This document shows positions 33,808-44,319 of a stretch of 64,000 nucleotides of DNA, one piece after another. Each line of letters begins with the position of its first letter. Position 1 is the stretch's first letter. The stretch covers positions 74,275,358 to 74,339,357 of the forward strand of contig CAMTDV010000019.1 of NCBI GenBank assembly GCA_947069175.1. Direction: 5' to 3'. The notes under the pieces are model-generated. The model had not been told where the DNA came from. It did not search any database and was given only the letters and a program-made list of their open reading frames with translations. The position numbers and the translations under genes are program-made. This DNA comes from Scalesia atractyloides (lineage: Eukaryota; Streptophyta; Magnoliopsida; Asterales; Asteraceae).

Positions 33808-36138
33808 TGTCACATCCCAACCGATGGCGGAATCATCGGGGCGCGGCACTAGGCGAACCAGATTGCTTGAGAGAATCCATAACGACTATTTTAAACGACA
33901 ATACTTGAAACGTCAATTTCCCATACAATTAACGTATCATCATTCGAAATCATTACAAATCCAACAAGTTCCCAACAATTCAAAGTTCACCGACTAATTT
34001 ATTACAAGTTTCTAAAGCATAAACCTAATCCAATTTGTAGCATAACGTTCTCAACCTGTTACATACGTTAAAATACAAGTCAATACAATAAGTAAAGGTG
34101 AGCATACAGGTTTAATAGCATAATAATAGCGATAAAGCGTTACGCATAACCGACATGCAATACGTAGAAAAAGTGAATATAAGCAGCTAATCAATAACGA
34201 TACAAGCTAACCAATACGACTGCGATGTGGAGTATGCGTAATACGTGTTCACAATAGCGAACACGCACGTGAAGTATTTTGCAGCCTTAACAACCCCCGA
34301 ACCAATCGGGTGCTGCGTCCAAACTATAGTACTATCGTTGCTAAGTGTGGTCTACAAGTACACATTATTCACTCATAGCAAACAAACATTCAGCGATTCA
34401 CGTATAACATGCGAGAGCGGTTAGCGTTTAAAACAGTTTAGAGTTGCGTGTAGCATGTTTTTGATATAGAGACGTATGTAACACCCAAAAGTGCGATAAA
34501 GCGAAAAGGGGTTCAAGTATACTCACAGTCGGTGGGTTTTGAGAAAGAGACGGGATCTGAGATGAGTTGAGAGGAGCGCCGGATCAGCCTGTAAGCGAAC
34601 AGAAGTGCATCAGTCTTCCAAATGCTGAAACGGTTAACGGTTGAAGGAACAGTAAAAAAGTTCGGGCGAACTTGACTGTCTGGACTTACTGGAGGCACAA
34701 GTTTGGGCGAACTTGTCTGGTTTCCTGAGAAACTGAACAAGTCCGGGCGAACTTGCCCTGTTTGTTGGAGAGTGATACAAGTTCGGGCGAACTTGTCGTG
34801 ATTCTTTGGAATCAGTACAAGCTCTGGCGAACTTGTGTGCTTTTTGTCAAATGTTGATCAAGTTCGGGCGAACTTGGTCACCAATCTGGTGACAAGTTCG
34901 AACGAACTTGATGTTCTCCTAGCGAACTTTACTGTTTTGGCATCCAAATCGTGCGTTTTCGCGTCGTTTGCTGAGGAATCGAGTGTCCATCCCTCCAACC
35001 TTAAGCTACTGAGCAAAACCTAGGCTGGAGAGGTCTTTTGGAGCGAGTTTTAGCCATTTTACAGAAACTCGGACTAATCCGGAGAACTTGAAGGTTCGTA
35101 CGGTTTAGTCCAGTTTGTGCAAAGTGACGATTTCGTCCTTGTGCTTCCGGATCTGAGATTTTGCTTGACAACTCCTCGTTCCACTTCAAGGTGAACGAAA
35201 CGTACGTCATTAGTCCGTATTTTGTGTGAAAATTGATGTTTAAAAGGGTTTTACTTATAAGTGAAAAACATAAGTTTTGTATAAAAAGATGAAGATTTTT
35301 GTAAACAGAAGAGTTTTGATGAAATCGAAGGTAAAACCTCGTGCAAAATCATTGTAAAACGTTGTTGTAGCTTGAAAACGAGTAGATTCTTACTTGGAAA
35401 TCAGAGGTTTTTGGTTTCGGGAAGTTTCGGTCGAACTTGCAGCAAGTTCAAATGAGGAGAGGAGCTGAGTATTTATAGGTGAGGTGAAAGTTGGGCTGGA
35501 AATGATCAAGTTCGGGCGAACTTGCTACAAGTTCGAGCGAACTTGATGATTTTCCTTGGATTGGAAGCCAGTTCGGGCGAACTTGGCATATAAGCTGAGT
35601 TAAGATAGCCCAAGCAAGTTCGGGCGAACTTGGTGTTACCAAGTTCGGCCGAACTGGCCTATTGGCAAAGTTTTGTTCGTTTATTGCACGTTAGGAGTTC
35701 GTTTGGCGATTTGGATCGTATTAGATAGTTATATTAAGCGTTTTAGCGAAGCGTTAAGCGTTATATTACCATTGAATTGAGAGAGAGCGAGTTACACGAG
35801 CGTGCGAGCGTTTTAGCGATAATAAATCATAACATAAACAAACATAACACATATAAAACATACTTCAACATAATTAACTGCGTTTTGCGATGTGATGAAA
35901 TAAGCGATACGATGGCACAAGTGTTTATTAAATAATAACACACTCGGGTCGTAAAGTAGCATAACTACTTGTGTTTGCGTTGAATTAGCGATTAATAAGC
36001 GGTTAGATGCGATATGGTTTATGACAAAATATAATTCCATTAACATAAACTTTCTCATAATCAAATATCGGAATTACAATGAAAGGTACAACGGAAATAA
36101 AAGGAAAAAAGATAACAACGAATTTACGAGTTGTTACA
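33808..36138 (-). mobile_element. solo LTR (2331 bp) of a Ty3/gypsy element
   Basis: It starts TGTCACATCCC and ends GTTGTTACA on the plus strand, with no internal region. It is flanked by GTAGG (33803-33807) and GTAAG (36139-36143), a 5-bp duplication with one mismatch. It sits inside the repeat phrase ATCGTAGGCCTATACG seen intact elsewhere. Minus orientation is inferred from the CATCCC-type terminus. Unequal recombination between LTRs normally makes solo LTRs. Confidence 0.85.
34657..35665. repeat. about 13 copies of the palindrome CAAGTTCGGGCGAACTTG in the solo LTR
   Basis: Copies and close variants fall in two clusters, about 34657-34915 (seven) and 35425-35665 (six), spaced roughly 30-70 bp. 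The arms GTTCG and CGAAC are well kept while the two centre bases vary (GG, AA, AG, GC). Small ORFs through the clusters are chance. Confidence 0.85.
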
Positions 36139-36143
36139 GTAAG

Positions 36144-36746
36144 CCTATACGAGACTCATGCTATACTATACCATACGATAATATACGATATGATACAACA
36201 CCCGATATAACAAGATACTATACGATACTACACCTATAGGCCTATATGAGACTATACTACACATATATGCCTATACATGACTTATACTACACTATAGATA
36301 GGATAGGATAGGATAGGATGGATAGGGATGGATGGAAGGATGGATGGGATGGGATAGGATAGGATAGGGTAGGATACAATATTATATTACAATTATATGC
36401 CTATACGAGATTTATACTACACTATATGATACGATAATACATCCATAGGCCTATCCGAGACCTATATTATATACTACACGATAGAATACATAACAATATT
36501 TTTACTACATTATAAGATACGATAGGATACAATATTATATTAGACGTACAAGCCTAATTATACGAGATTTATACTACACCATATGATACGATACTACATC
36601 CATAGGCCTATACGAGACCTATATTATACTATACGATAAAATATTAACAATGTTTTTTATTAATTTGTATTTTAATAATTACTTATTATAAAAGTTTGCT
36701 AAAACGATAAACAATGTATCACAATGTTTTCTTAAAAAAAATCATT
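36144..36746 (+). repeat. higher-order repeat unit 4, rest of B block
   Basis: It resumes exactly where the repeat was cut. It contains an expanded GGATA/GGATGGAT microsatellite at about 36296-36372. Confidence 0.75.
36296..36372 (+). repeat. GGATA / GGAT microsatellite expansion
   Basis: Tandem GGATA units slip into GGATG and back. The same site in the other units has only two or three GGATA words. Confidence 0.8.
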
Positions 36747-38188
36747 TGTATACGCTGCGTATAGACCTATACGCAACATATATAAAGGGTCAGAAAACCC
36801 ATTTTACCCCTACTTTGGGCTCCGTATAGCCCCAATTCAAGGGTAAAATGGTATTTTTTCCTATATGCTGCGTATAGGCCTATACGCTGCGTATATAAAG
36901 GATCAAAAAGACCATTTTACCCTTGAATTGGGGGCTATATGAAGCCCAAAGCAGGGGTAAAATTGGTTTTTTACCCTTTATATATGTTCCGTATAGGTCT
37001 ATACGTAACATATATGAAGGCTCAAAAACCCAGTTTTACCACATATTTGGGGTTAAAAAAACCACCCTTTATATATGCAGCGTATAGACCTATACGCAAT
37101 AATATATATATATATATATATATATAAAGGGTCAAAAAACTCATTTTACCCCTGCTTTGGGCTCCATATAGCCCCCAATTCAAGGGTAAAATGGTTTTTT
37201 TTACCATACGCAGTATAGGCCTATAAGCGGCATATATAAGGGTAAAAAGACCATTTTACCCCTGAATTGGGCTATATCCAGCCCAATCAGGGTAAAATAG
37301 GTTTTTTAACCCTTTATATATGTTGCGTATAGGTATATACGCAGCATATATAAAGGGTTTTATTTTTTTGTTTTTTTAGAGAAACATTTAGACAATATTA
37401 ATCAATTTAGAAGAGTTTTAAAAAAAATAAGTTTTCTATTTTAAATAAATTAAAAGGTAAGTATTTCTTACAAACTTTTTATACAACATTAATCAATATT
37501 ATACTCTACGATACGATAAATATATTATAAGGCTCGTTTAGAACTATAGATGTAGTATCGTAGGCATATACGATACTTATACTACACTTTATGATACGAT
37601 ACATATATATAACACCCGTATAGGCCTATAGGTGTAATATAGGCCCGTATAGAACTATAGATGCAGTATCGTAGGCCTATACGAGACTCATGCTACACTA
37701 TACGATATGATATAACACCCGATATTATAAGATACTATACGATACTACACCTATAGGCCTATATGAGACTATACTACACATATATGATACGATAGGATAG
37801 GATAGGGTAGGATACAATATTATATTACAAGTATATGCCTATACGAGATTAATACTACACTATATGATACGATAATACATCCATAGGCCTATACGAGACC
37901 TATATTATATACTAAACGATAGAATACCTAACAATGTTTTTACTATAGTATACGATACGATAGGATAGGATACAATATTATATTACACGTACAAGCCTAA
38001 TTATACGAGATTTATACTACACTATATGATACAATACTACATCCATAGGCCTAAACGACACCTATATTATACTATACGACAAAAAATTAACAATGTTTTT
38101 TTATTAATTTATTTTTTAAAAATTAACGTATTATAAAAGTTTGCTAAAACGATAAACAATGTATCACAATGTTTCTTTAAAAAAAACC
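36747..38188 (+). repeat. higher-order repeat unit 5 (A 36747-37356, B 37357-38188)
   Basis: Same order as the other units. It includes a TA dinucleotide run at about 37101-37126 inside the A block. Confidence 0.75.
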
Positions 38189-38413
38189 CTTTTATATACG
38201 CTGCGTATAGACCTATACGCAGCATATATAAAGGGACAAAATCACATCATATCAGAGATTCTCTTGAAAATTGAAAAAGGTAGCTATACGTTGCGTATAG
38301 GTCTATATGCAGCGTATATGTGTAACCCTATACGCTGCGTATAAGTCTATACGCAGTATAGGTAAACCCTAAGTGTGTAGATCGTCACCCTTGGTGTGCA
38401 AATAGTCTGAGCC
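38189..38413 (-). repeat. right terminal region and inverted repeat of the giant element
   Basis: Read on the minus strand it gives GGCTCAGACTATTTGCACAC, then a TTTACCTATACTGCG phrase, then ATAGGGTTACAC, in the same order as the left end. Beyond the inverted repeat (38189-38285) there is a short A-type array with a unique 55-bp spacer, mirroring the left side layout. Confidence 0.55.
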
Positions 38414-39261
38414 AAGATAAATAAGACTCAATTTAATACAACACTTTTGAAGTATTGTCGATTAAAGATTCAATTGATCTATAAAACAATTAAAGATCTA
38501 TTAATTATGTATGTACCACAAATATGTTAGTTCACAAACCGAACACTTGTGTACAAGGTTTTAAGAACTGGTATTTACCGGTTGAGGTGTTGGCCGGCAT
38601 GATTCAGTCCAGTATTTTGAAGGAACTGCAAACGATTCGAACCACCGGTAATTAGAAAAAAACCGCTATGTACCGTTAAAGTGGTACCGGCCCAATACAT
38701 TGACGGTTAACCTCCCGCACTTAGCTGTTAACCTAAAACATGGCTTCTGTGTTTGTGTATTATTGTGTCATTAATTAATTTGTAATATACATGTAACGCA
38801 TGTATTTCCATGGACGGACCAACAATATATATAGGCCACGTGTCAATCGACTCTGCCGTTTTTCTTAATATAACGTACGTATCCTAATGTTTTTCTGCTG
38901 ACCCTCAAGATTTATTCACATCGACCTGTAAATTCTTGAATAATTGACTCGAATACAAAAAAATACTACGATGATTATACACGAGCATTGCTATAGAATT
39001 TTAGGTCATTAAAAATATAAGTAGGAGCTCATTTTTGTTTTGTTGTAAATAATAAGCCTAATTATAACACTTTCACCAATTAAATCCATTTTGTTTATAA
39101 TACTTTCACCAATTAAATCCGTTTTTATTAATTAAAAGGAAAAAAGCCCAAAATCTTTAAACCCGTAGAAAACAGATGTAATATTTTTCATTGTCTAACG
39201 ACGTGATATTCTCATTATGCATATTTTCATGGCATTGAAAATTTGGACGTGACTTCTGAGT
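38414..39261. other. unassigned intergenic DNA
   Basis: The candidate duplication AAGATAAA is at 38414-38421. After it I find no open frame or recognised element. Two near-identical TTTCACCAATTAAATCC phrases lie at about 39070 and 39104. Confidence 0.4.
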
Positions 39262-39475
39262 TAGATACATCTCATCATCATCATCATGCTTACTAAATTT
39301 CACCAATAGCAAAGTTAAGATGGGTCTAAAGAGAGTAAGATATAGACAGCCTTACCTCTACCCCATAGAAACAGAGAGGCAGCTTCCAATGAGACCCCTG
39401 ACTCGATAGTAGTTTTGCATCAAGTCTTGAACCTAAAGCACATAACACTCAGCAATTGAGACAAGACCGATTAAT
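39262..39475 (-). mobile_element. non-LTR retroelement 3' end or SINE, copy 1 (minus strand)
   Basis: On the minus strand it runs GAGTCAGGGGTCTCATTGG, CCTCTCTGTTTC, GGGGTAGAGGTAAGG, then ends in a GATGATGAT tail. The wording is that of RTE-type LINE/SINE tails common in dicots. It is related to the copy at 47115-47335. Confidence 0.6.
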
Positions 39476-39760
39476 GAAGTTAGAGACACCTAAGCATAGA
39501 AAAAGATCAACCCAGACACCGGTGGAAAAAAAAAAAACTTTTCCGACATCATATAATAGTATAATTATATATTATATAATTATATAATATAATAGTGTAA
39601 TTATATAATAGTATAATTATATAACAGTATAATTTAGAACAGTTGGATATAATAACGTTTGTACATTGTGCTTTTGTTGTGTTCCTTGCTTATTATAGTT
39701 GTACCGTACAACTAGGATTGGAAAGTTGATTTACTTAGGTTTTAGAAAAAAGAGGCATCG
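39476..39760. other. AT-rich intergenic DNA with TATAATTATA palindromes
   Basis: The tract 39549-39635 consists of overlapping ATAATTATAT words and can form hairpins. No gene seen. Confidence 0.4.
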
Positions 39761-39763
39761 TAA

Positions 39764-40064
39764 GACTGCAGGTGTGGGTTTGGGTTGGGGGCGTGGGTAG
39801 CCAACCACCGTCGTTTTAGCCACACTAGGCCAGCGTGGATAGCGGTATTGCCCTGCTGGTGTTGCTATGAAGCCTGGCGTGGAGCGGGTTGGGAAGATGA
39901 TATGGATGGCTATGATTGGCTGGGCATATGTGACCGTTTGGGGTTGGGGCGGGGGAAGCCAAGCAACGCCGGTTAGGCTACACCGCTCCACACCCCACTT
40001 TTTTTATCCACCTCCGCCACGTGTCCACCACAGCCCTCAACCCAAACCCCCCTACCCCGCGGTC
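39764..40064. mobile_element. PIF/Harbinger-type MITE, 301 bp, TSD TAA
   Basis: The ends are GACTGCAGG and CCGCGGTC, with the shared inner inverted-repeat core GGGTTTGGGTTG near each end. TAA flanks it on both sides (39761-39763 and 40065-40067). GC-rich interior. The small ORFs inside on both strands are not genes. Confidence 0.7.
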
Positions 40065-40067
40065 TAA

Positions 40068-41983
40068 ACAAGCAGGTATCAGAGAGAGAGGAGAGAGAAT
40101 GGTGTGACTACTGGTGTACGCGACAGCGCATGGTTGCACACGGTGGCAGTGGCGGAACCACGCGCTTTCTTGGCTCAGTCAATTGCTCTGACCCTACCTA
40201 CATAACTGAATATAAGGAATCCGGTGAGACGGCGCGACCTAAGGTTCCGACGAGACTTCTTCAGATGGGTCTAAGTTGTGTTCGTTGAATCTATTTTCGG
40301 CAAGAAATCTGGTAAGGCTCGATTCATTTGCGTGTTTCCTTTTCAGTTAGATGGGTCTAAGTTGTGTTCGTTGAATCTATTTTCGGCGGTGAAGCTCCGG
40401 CGACTTCTTCGGTAACCGATCTGAGTCTGCATGTCATAAATCTTAGAGATCGATGGATGACTCGTACCTCGACAGGTACCGCCATCTATAATGAAGCTCC
40501 AATCTGTAAAACTTTGAAAGTGAGTGAATAAAGAATTACAGGGTTGTAACTTGCATTTTTGGGGTTAAAGATGGTTTGATGCTATAAACTTGATATTTGG
40601 GTAAAAATACTACTTCACAAACCTTTATACCAAAAAACTAATCTTAGATGGATTTTTATTCAACACTAAAGTATCACTGTTTGGTTAATTTTGGTGATTA
40701 CTACAATGGTTTGATATATGTATATATATTTTTATGTTATAAAGAAGTCGGAGGAAACAAATGTCAACATATAGTATATCTTTATCCCAAAATCGAAGTC
40801 CATGTAACCAGATAGATCATATATTAATTGCATTGCAATAATAATACAAAATTGAAGTTCAAATTTTAACACGTACATTCAGAAAGGAATAGTGCATACA
40901 CTGGTTGGACTTCGGCTAATTAGCTCTTAACACTGTCATGGGTGTCATGGGCTAACTTGAACCACTTACATCTGAGCATGTCTATGGACCATTTTTCGAA
41001 CCATGGACCCGGAGCGGTGTATGTTAGCAAGACAAATGTCTGTGAACGGTGAGTTCTTCAAACCTTGATCAAACCAGCCTGTTGTGCCTTTTCACCCCAC
41101 ACTTTTTAATCCGTATATGTTTCATAACAAGTTCGCCAAACTATTTATATTCACCAGGTGTTTGAATGGGTTTCAATTTTGATTTGTTTGGATGATTCTG
41201 AATTTACCTGTTTCCGTGATACATTTATAAGAGGACTCAATGTTCGTGTTATTGTGGGAGCTTTTAATGGGCTATGATGACGGATTACTTGGGTGATTCT
41301 GAGTTGGCCTACTTTTGTGAACGGTCTAATAGACTATCACTGCTTATGATTCTTTGTTTTTCTACACTTGGTGCGTGTGATGGTCATGTGAATAGCTTTT
41401 GTTTCTCAAGACAACCAGTGCCGAGATGGTAATGTCGTTTGTTTGGTATCGCCACAGTAACTGGTGAGTTTGTTGTCTCCATTAAGCTCCCCTTTTTAGT
41501 CTTCTATATGACCATAGCAAAGAAATATTATTTTAATCCTTGGTGATTTTTTGAAAGGTTTTTACATGATAATTTATGGTCATGTGATTGATACCATCTC
41601 ATTGCTTATAGTGGCAAGGTGAATATCTATGAAGGGATCCGAGTTGAGAAGGCATACAGTATCTGCACTTTTTTATATATTTTTTTTATTTTAGTAAGAT
41701 CACTAGCCGAGTTGATTTAATTTTGCATAATGTCAGGTCCTGTTTAACAATGAAGGGTGTAAGCGAGGACTCGACATAGGCGCAAAGACATGATGCACGA
41801 CAACAGGGTAGTGATGAGGAAGATGATCTTAGTGGGACATAGGCATTGCTCCAAAAAGTAAGATCAATTTGCTTATTTTGGTTCAGTGTTTTTTAATCTA
41901 CATTAGCGCGGGTCATCTCAATCCCAATAATTAAATCCATCAACTATCATTTTCGTCACGTGTCTTGCACATGTGGATCCATG
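40068..41983. other. unassigned region with an 84-bp spaced duplication
   Basis: AGATGGGTCTAAGTTGTGTT begins a roughly 38-bp phrase at 40264 and again at 40348. No open frame above 60 codons. A (GA)n tract near 40080, mixed composition and phrases like 5' UTR/intron text suggest a captured or decayed gene fragment, possibly inside a Helitron ending near 43089. Confidence 0.35.
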
Positions 41984-42033
41984 CCGTAACGCGCGGGTGG
42001 TAAACCAACTATTAGTTTTGTTTTTGGTCAGCT

Positions 42034-42700
42034 TAGGGCTGTTCATGAGCCGAGCCGAGCCGAGCCAGGCCAAGCTCGGGCTCGGCTCGATTATAAACCG
42101 AGCTGGCTCGGCTCGGCTCGGATTTGAAACCGAGCCGAAAATCTAAGCTCGGGCTCGGCTTTGGTTTAAACCGAGCTAGCTCGGCTCGGCTTGGTTTGGC
42201 TCGATTTTATAAAGAAAAATTAATACATACATCTCAAAATTCAGTAACCTGAAATATTATTCAATACTTTAAAGAATATATTCAAAATAAGTTCCACCTA
42301 ATATATTACAAACCAAAATCAAGTTCAACAATGCAAAATAAGTTTTAATTTCAATGAAATATAATATTAGTTTATTTGTATGGTAAACAACCTTTAAATA
42401 TGTCATAGATATCAAATTACAAACATATATACATGTACATATTAATCAGTTTCTTGTAATATATTATAATGTATATAAAATTAAAACTTATTATAACTAT
42501 AATAATCCAAGCTAAACTGAGCCGAGCTACAAAGCGAGCCAAACCGAGCCATCTCGGCTCATAACGAGCCGAGCCGAGCGAGCTCACTTTCTAACCGAGC
42601 CGAGCCGGCTCGGCTCACTTTTAAACCGAGCCATATAGAGCGAGCTTTTTCCGAGCTAAATCCGAGCGAACTTCGAGCCGCGAGCTTTTTGAACAGCCTA
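42034..42700. mobile_element. hAT-type MITE, 667 bp, TSD GGTCAGCT
   Basis: The ends TAGGGCTGTTCA and (inverted) TAGGCTGTTCA are hAT-like. The perfect 8-bp duplication GGTCAGCT lies at 42026-42033 and 42701-42708. Subterminal regions on both sides are packed with GAGCC/GGCTC words (42045-42205 and 42510-42690), around an AT-rich core without coding capacity. Confidence 0.85.
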
Positions 42701-42708
42701 GGTCAGCT

Positions 42709-43057
42709 AGACGCGAAGTCTTTTTGGTCAGTTGTTTCATGTTTGAGTTGTTGGTTATTAGTTTAATTTTAAGATCTTGAAAGGGTATTTTGTCATTTCA
42801 GTAAAATGTTTTATTGTTCTTGATTTTGTTTCGATGATGTGTAGATTTCATGGTGTGTATGAAAAATTGAATGGGGTTTTGGATGGATTGATGTATAAAG
42901 AACTTTGAATCACAAAAGAAGTTCAAGAGTAAGTAAACATTTGATGTAGTAGCGGAGATTAAATGCTCATATGTCAAATTTAGGGCCACCATTTTGTATG
43001 TGTGATTTGTAGTTGTAACTGTAGGAGAAAAAGAAGTTATGTAAAAAAATATTGTGT
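42709..43057. other. unassigned AT-rich DNA left of a possible Helitron end
   Basis: No gene evidence. A 64-codon minus-strand frame (42798-42992) has no recognised motif and lies in repeat-like sequence. Confidence 0.35.
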
Positions 43058-43089
43058 ACCCGGCCGTAATGCGCGGGTGCTTTTTCTAG
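43058..43089 (+). mobile_element. possible Helitron 3' terminus
   Basis: A short hairpin, ACCCG (43058-43062) pairing with CGGGT (43074-43078), is followed 7 bases later by CTAG (43086-43089), the layout of a Helitron end. A similar phrase GCCGTAACGCGCGGGTGG occurs near 41983-42000, ending in TATTAG. The 5' end (TC) was not located. Confidence 0.4.
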
Positions 43090-43283
43090 TTAATTAAATA
43101 AATTACAAAATGCCCCCTACATATGTGTGAATGTGATTTTCTTGTGTTTCATAACCGGATCTTCACATTATATTCCTTTCATGTTACACTAGTTATTATC
43201 CATGATGGAGTACGTGCTTATGAAGCTGAAGCTTCTTATTCCACAAAGTACGTGTTTATTATCCATGATGCATATACGTATGA

Positions 43284-44254
43284 TCACTTGGGCTCCAGGA
43301 TGGCACCAATTGAGTCAAGATAACCTCCATATTTCCCAAGGAACCCTACAAACTTTGTGTTTGTATTTTTCACTGGCAATGAGAATTTTGTGCCACTCTC
43401 CGAACCGAACTTGTGACTTCTCTTGGTCGTGCTGAAACACAACGACGTGATCACCTTATAATTATTGTAACTTCCGACTGTTCCACTCAATTCAACATCT
43501 CCTCCTCTGCTTCAACGTACATCTGCTCGAAACAAGACCATATATTAATTAAACAAGATACATACATTTAGTTGAAACTATAACAACTCAAATGGTAGTA
43601 TTTGGTTATATTAGTTCTGTAGTGTTGGCACATATATAAAAACAATTGGCCTTAACGTACAATGCGTACGCAATGAAAATATAACATGCGGATTTTATGA
43701 CTAACACCTGATGTTTTATAACATGTGAATTTAAGGCTATAACATGCAGATTTTATGACTAACATCTGATGTTTTACAACATGCAGATTTATGGTTTTCC
43801 AACATGCGAATTTATGGTTTTTGAGGTTTATAACGTGCGGAATAGTCATTGCGTACGTTTGTACGTTAAGGCCAATTGTACAGTACACTTCTATATATAT
43901 GTAGTTTGAATATACATATTCTTACCGTTTCAGAAAGATGACCACCTTCACCTCCGTACTTTGGTGATTAGGGATTCTTGATTAGAACCTGTGGGGAAGT
44001 ACCCGAACCTGATGGAGTCGATGCAGCCGCCCTGGCCTCCGGTTTTGATATAGATATTGGTGATCTTACCGTTCGGTTTGAATTCATAACTGTAAGATCC
44101 TCCAGTACCTCCCCATGGTCCAACTTGCACATGCTTCTGCTTACAATAAAATCAAACCATGGCTTTAAGTTCTAGAAATTACAAAAATAAACAGTCAAAA
44201 TTAAGAACGTAGAAAAGACGAATTAAGTGTTACGCTCACCTTTGGAGCAGCCAT
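43284..44254 (-). pseudogene. jacalin-related lectin gene, three exons, frame broken in exon 2
   Basis: Exon 1 (44240-44254) encodes MAAPK and ends at donor GTGAGC. Exon 2 (43926-44136) opens with VQVGPWGGTGGSY, has the jacalin core GCIDSIRFGYF and runs to donor GTAAG. Exon 3 (about 43284-43506) has SGTVGSYNNYKVITSL, GSESGTKFSLPV and ends FLGKYGGYLDSIGAILEPK. Together they make one jacalin beta-prism domain of about 145 residues, a family that binds mannose or galactose glycans, usually cytoplasmic and defence- or storage-linked. One extra base near 43944-43950 shifts the frame just after SLITK, so the gene is a recent pseudogene or the assembly has an error. Intron 2 holds a MITE. Confidence 0.75.
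43644..43877. mobile_element. inverted-repeat MITE (234 bp) in lectin intron 2
   Basis: The outer arms AATTGGCCTTAACGTACA match perfectly in inverse at both ends, and similarity continues through a GTACGCAATGA phrase, about 30 bp in all. The interior has four AACATGCGGATTTA-like repeats. Its superfamily is uncertain because the target duplication is unclear. Confidence 0.75.
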
Positions 44255-44302
44255 GGCTTTAAGTTCTATAAATCGGTGATTTGAGTGATGATTAGGGTCT
44301 GA

Positions 44303-44311
44303 ATATATATA
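44303..44311 (-). promoter_or_regulatory. TATA box of the lectin gene
   Basis: TATATATAT lies about 50-60 bp upstream of the lectin ATG on the minus strand, consistent with a short 5' UTR. Confidence 0.5.
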
Positions 44312-44319
44312 GCATCAGT

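Larger units (their letters stand above)
14680..38413. mobile_element. giant non-coding tandem-repeat element with inverted ends, split by two LTR insertions
   Basis: All sequence with the CGTATAG/CTATACG style lies in three blocks (14680-18591, 32165-33807, 36144-38413). They join exactly once the two inserted elements and their duplications are removed, giving about 7.8 kb. Inside are about five direct copies of a 1.3-1.7 kb unit made of an A block (GCTGCGTATA palindromes) and a B block (GATACGATA-style). The two outer ends are inverted copies of each other over about 100-130 bp, including non-palindromic phrases (TGCACACCAA, TTACCTA, ATAGGGTTAC). No transposase is seen. It resembles a non-autonomous DNA transposon with a tandem-repeat interior, but a satellite array remains possible. 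Confidence 0.55.

Noticed and set aside
34657..35665. Evenly spaced palindromic repeats as a CRISPR-like array
   Set aside because: Spacing varies, centres drift, and the repeats lie inside an LTR with a target duplication.
36296..36372. Interstitial telomere repeat
   Set aside because: The units are GGATA/GGATG, not the plant telomere heptamer TTTAGGG, and match the local repeat wording.
39785..40067. Three small ORFs with Trp/Gly-rich peptides
   Set aside because: They lie in a GC-rich MITE with inverted ends and TAA duplications.
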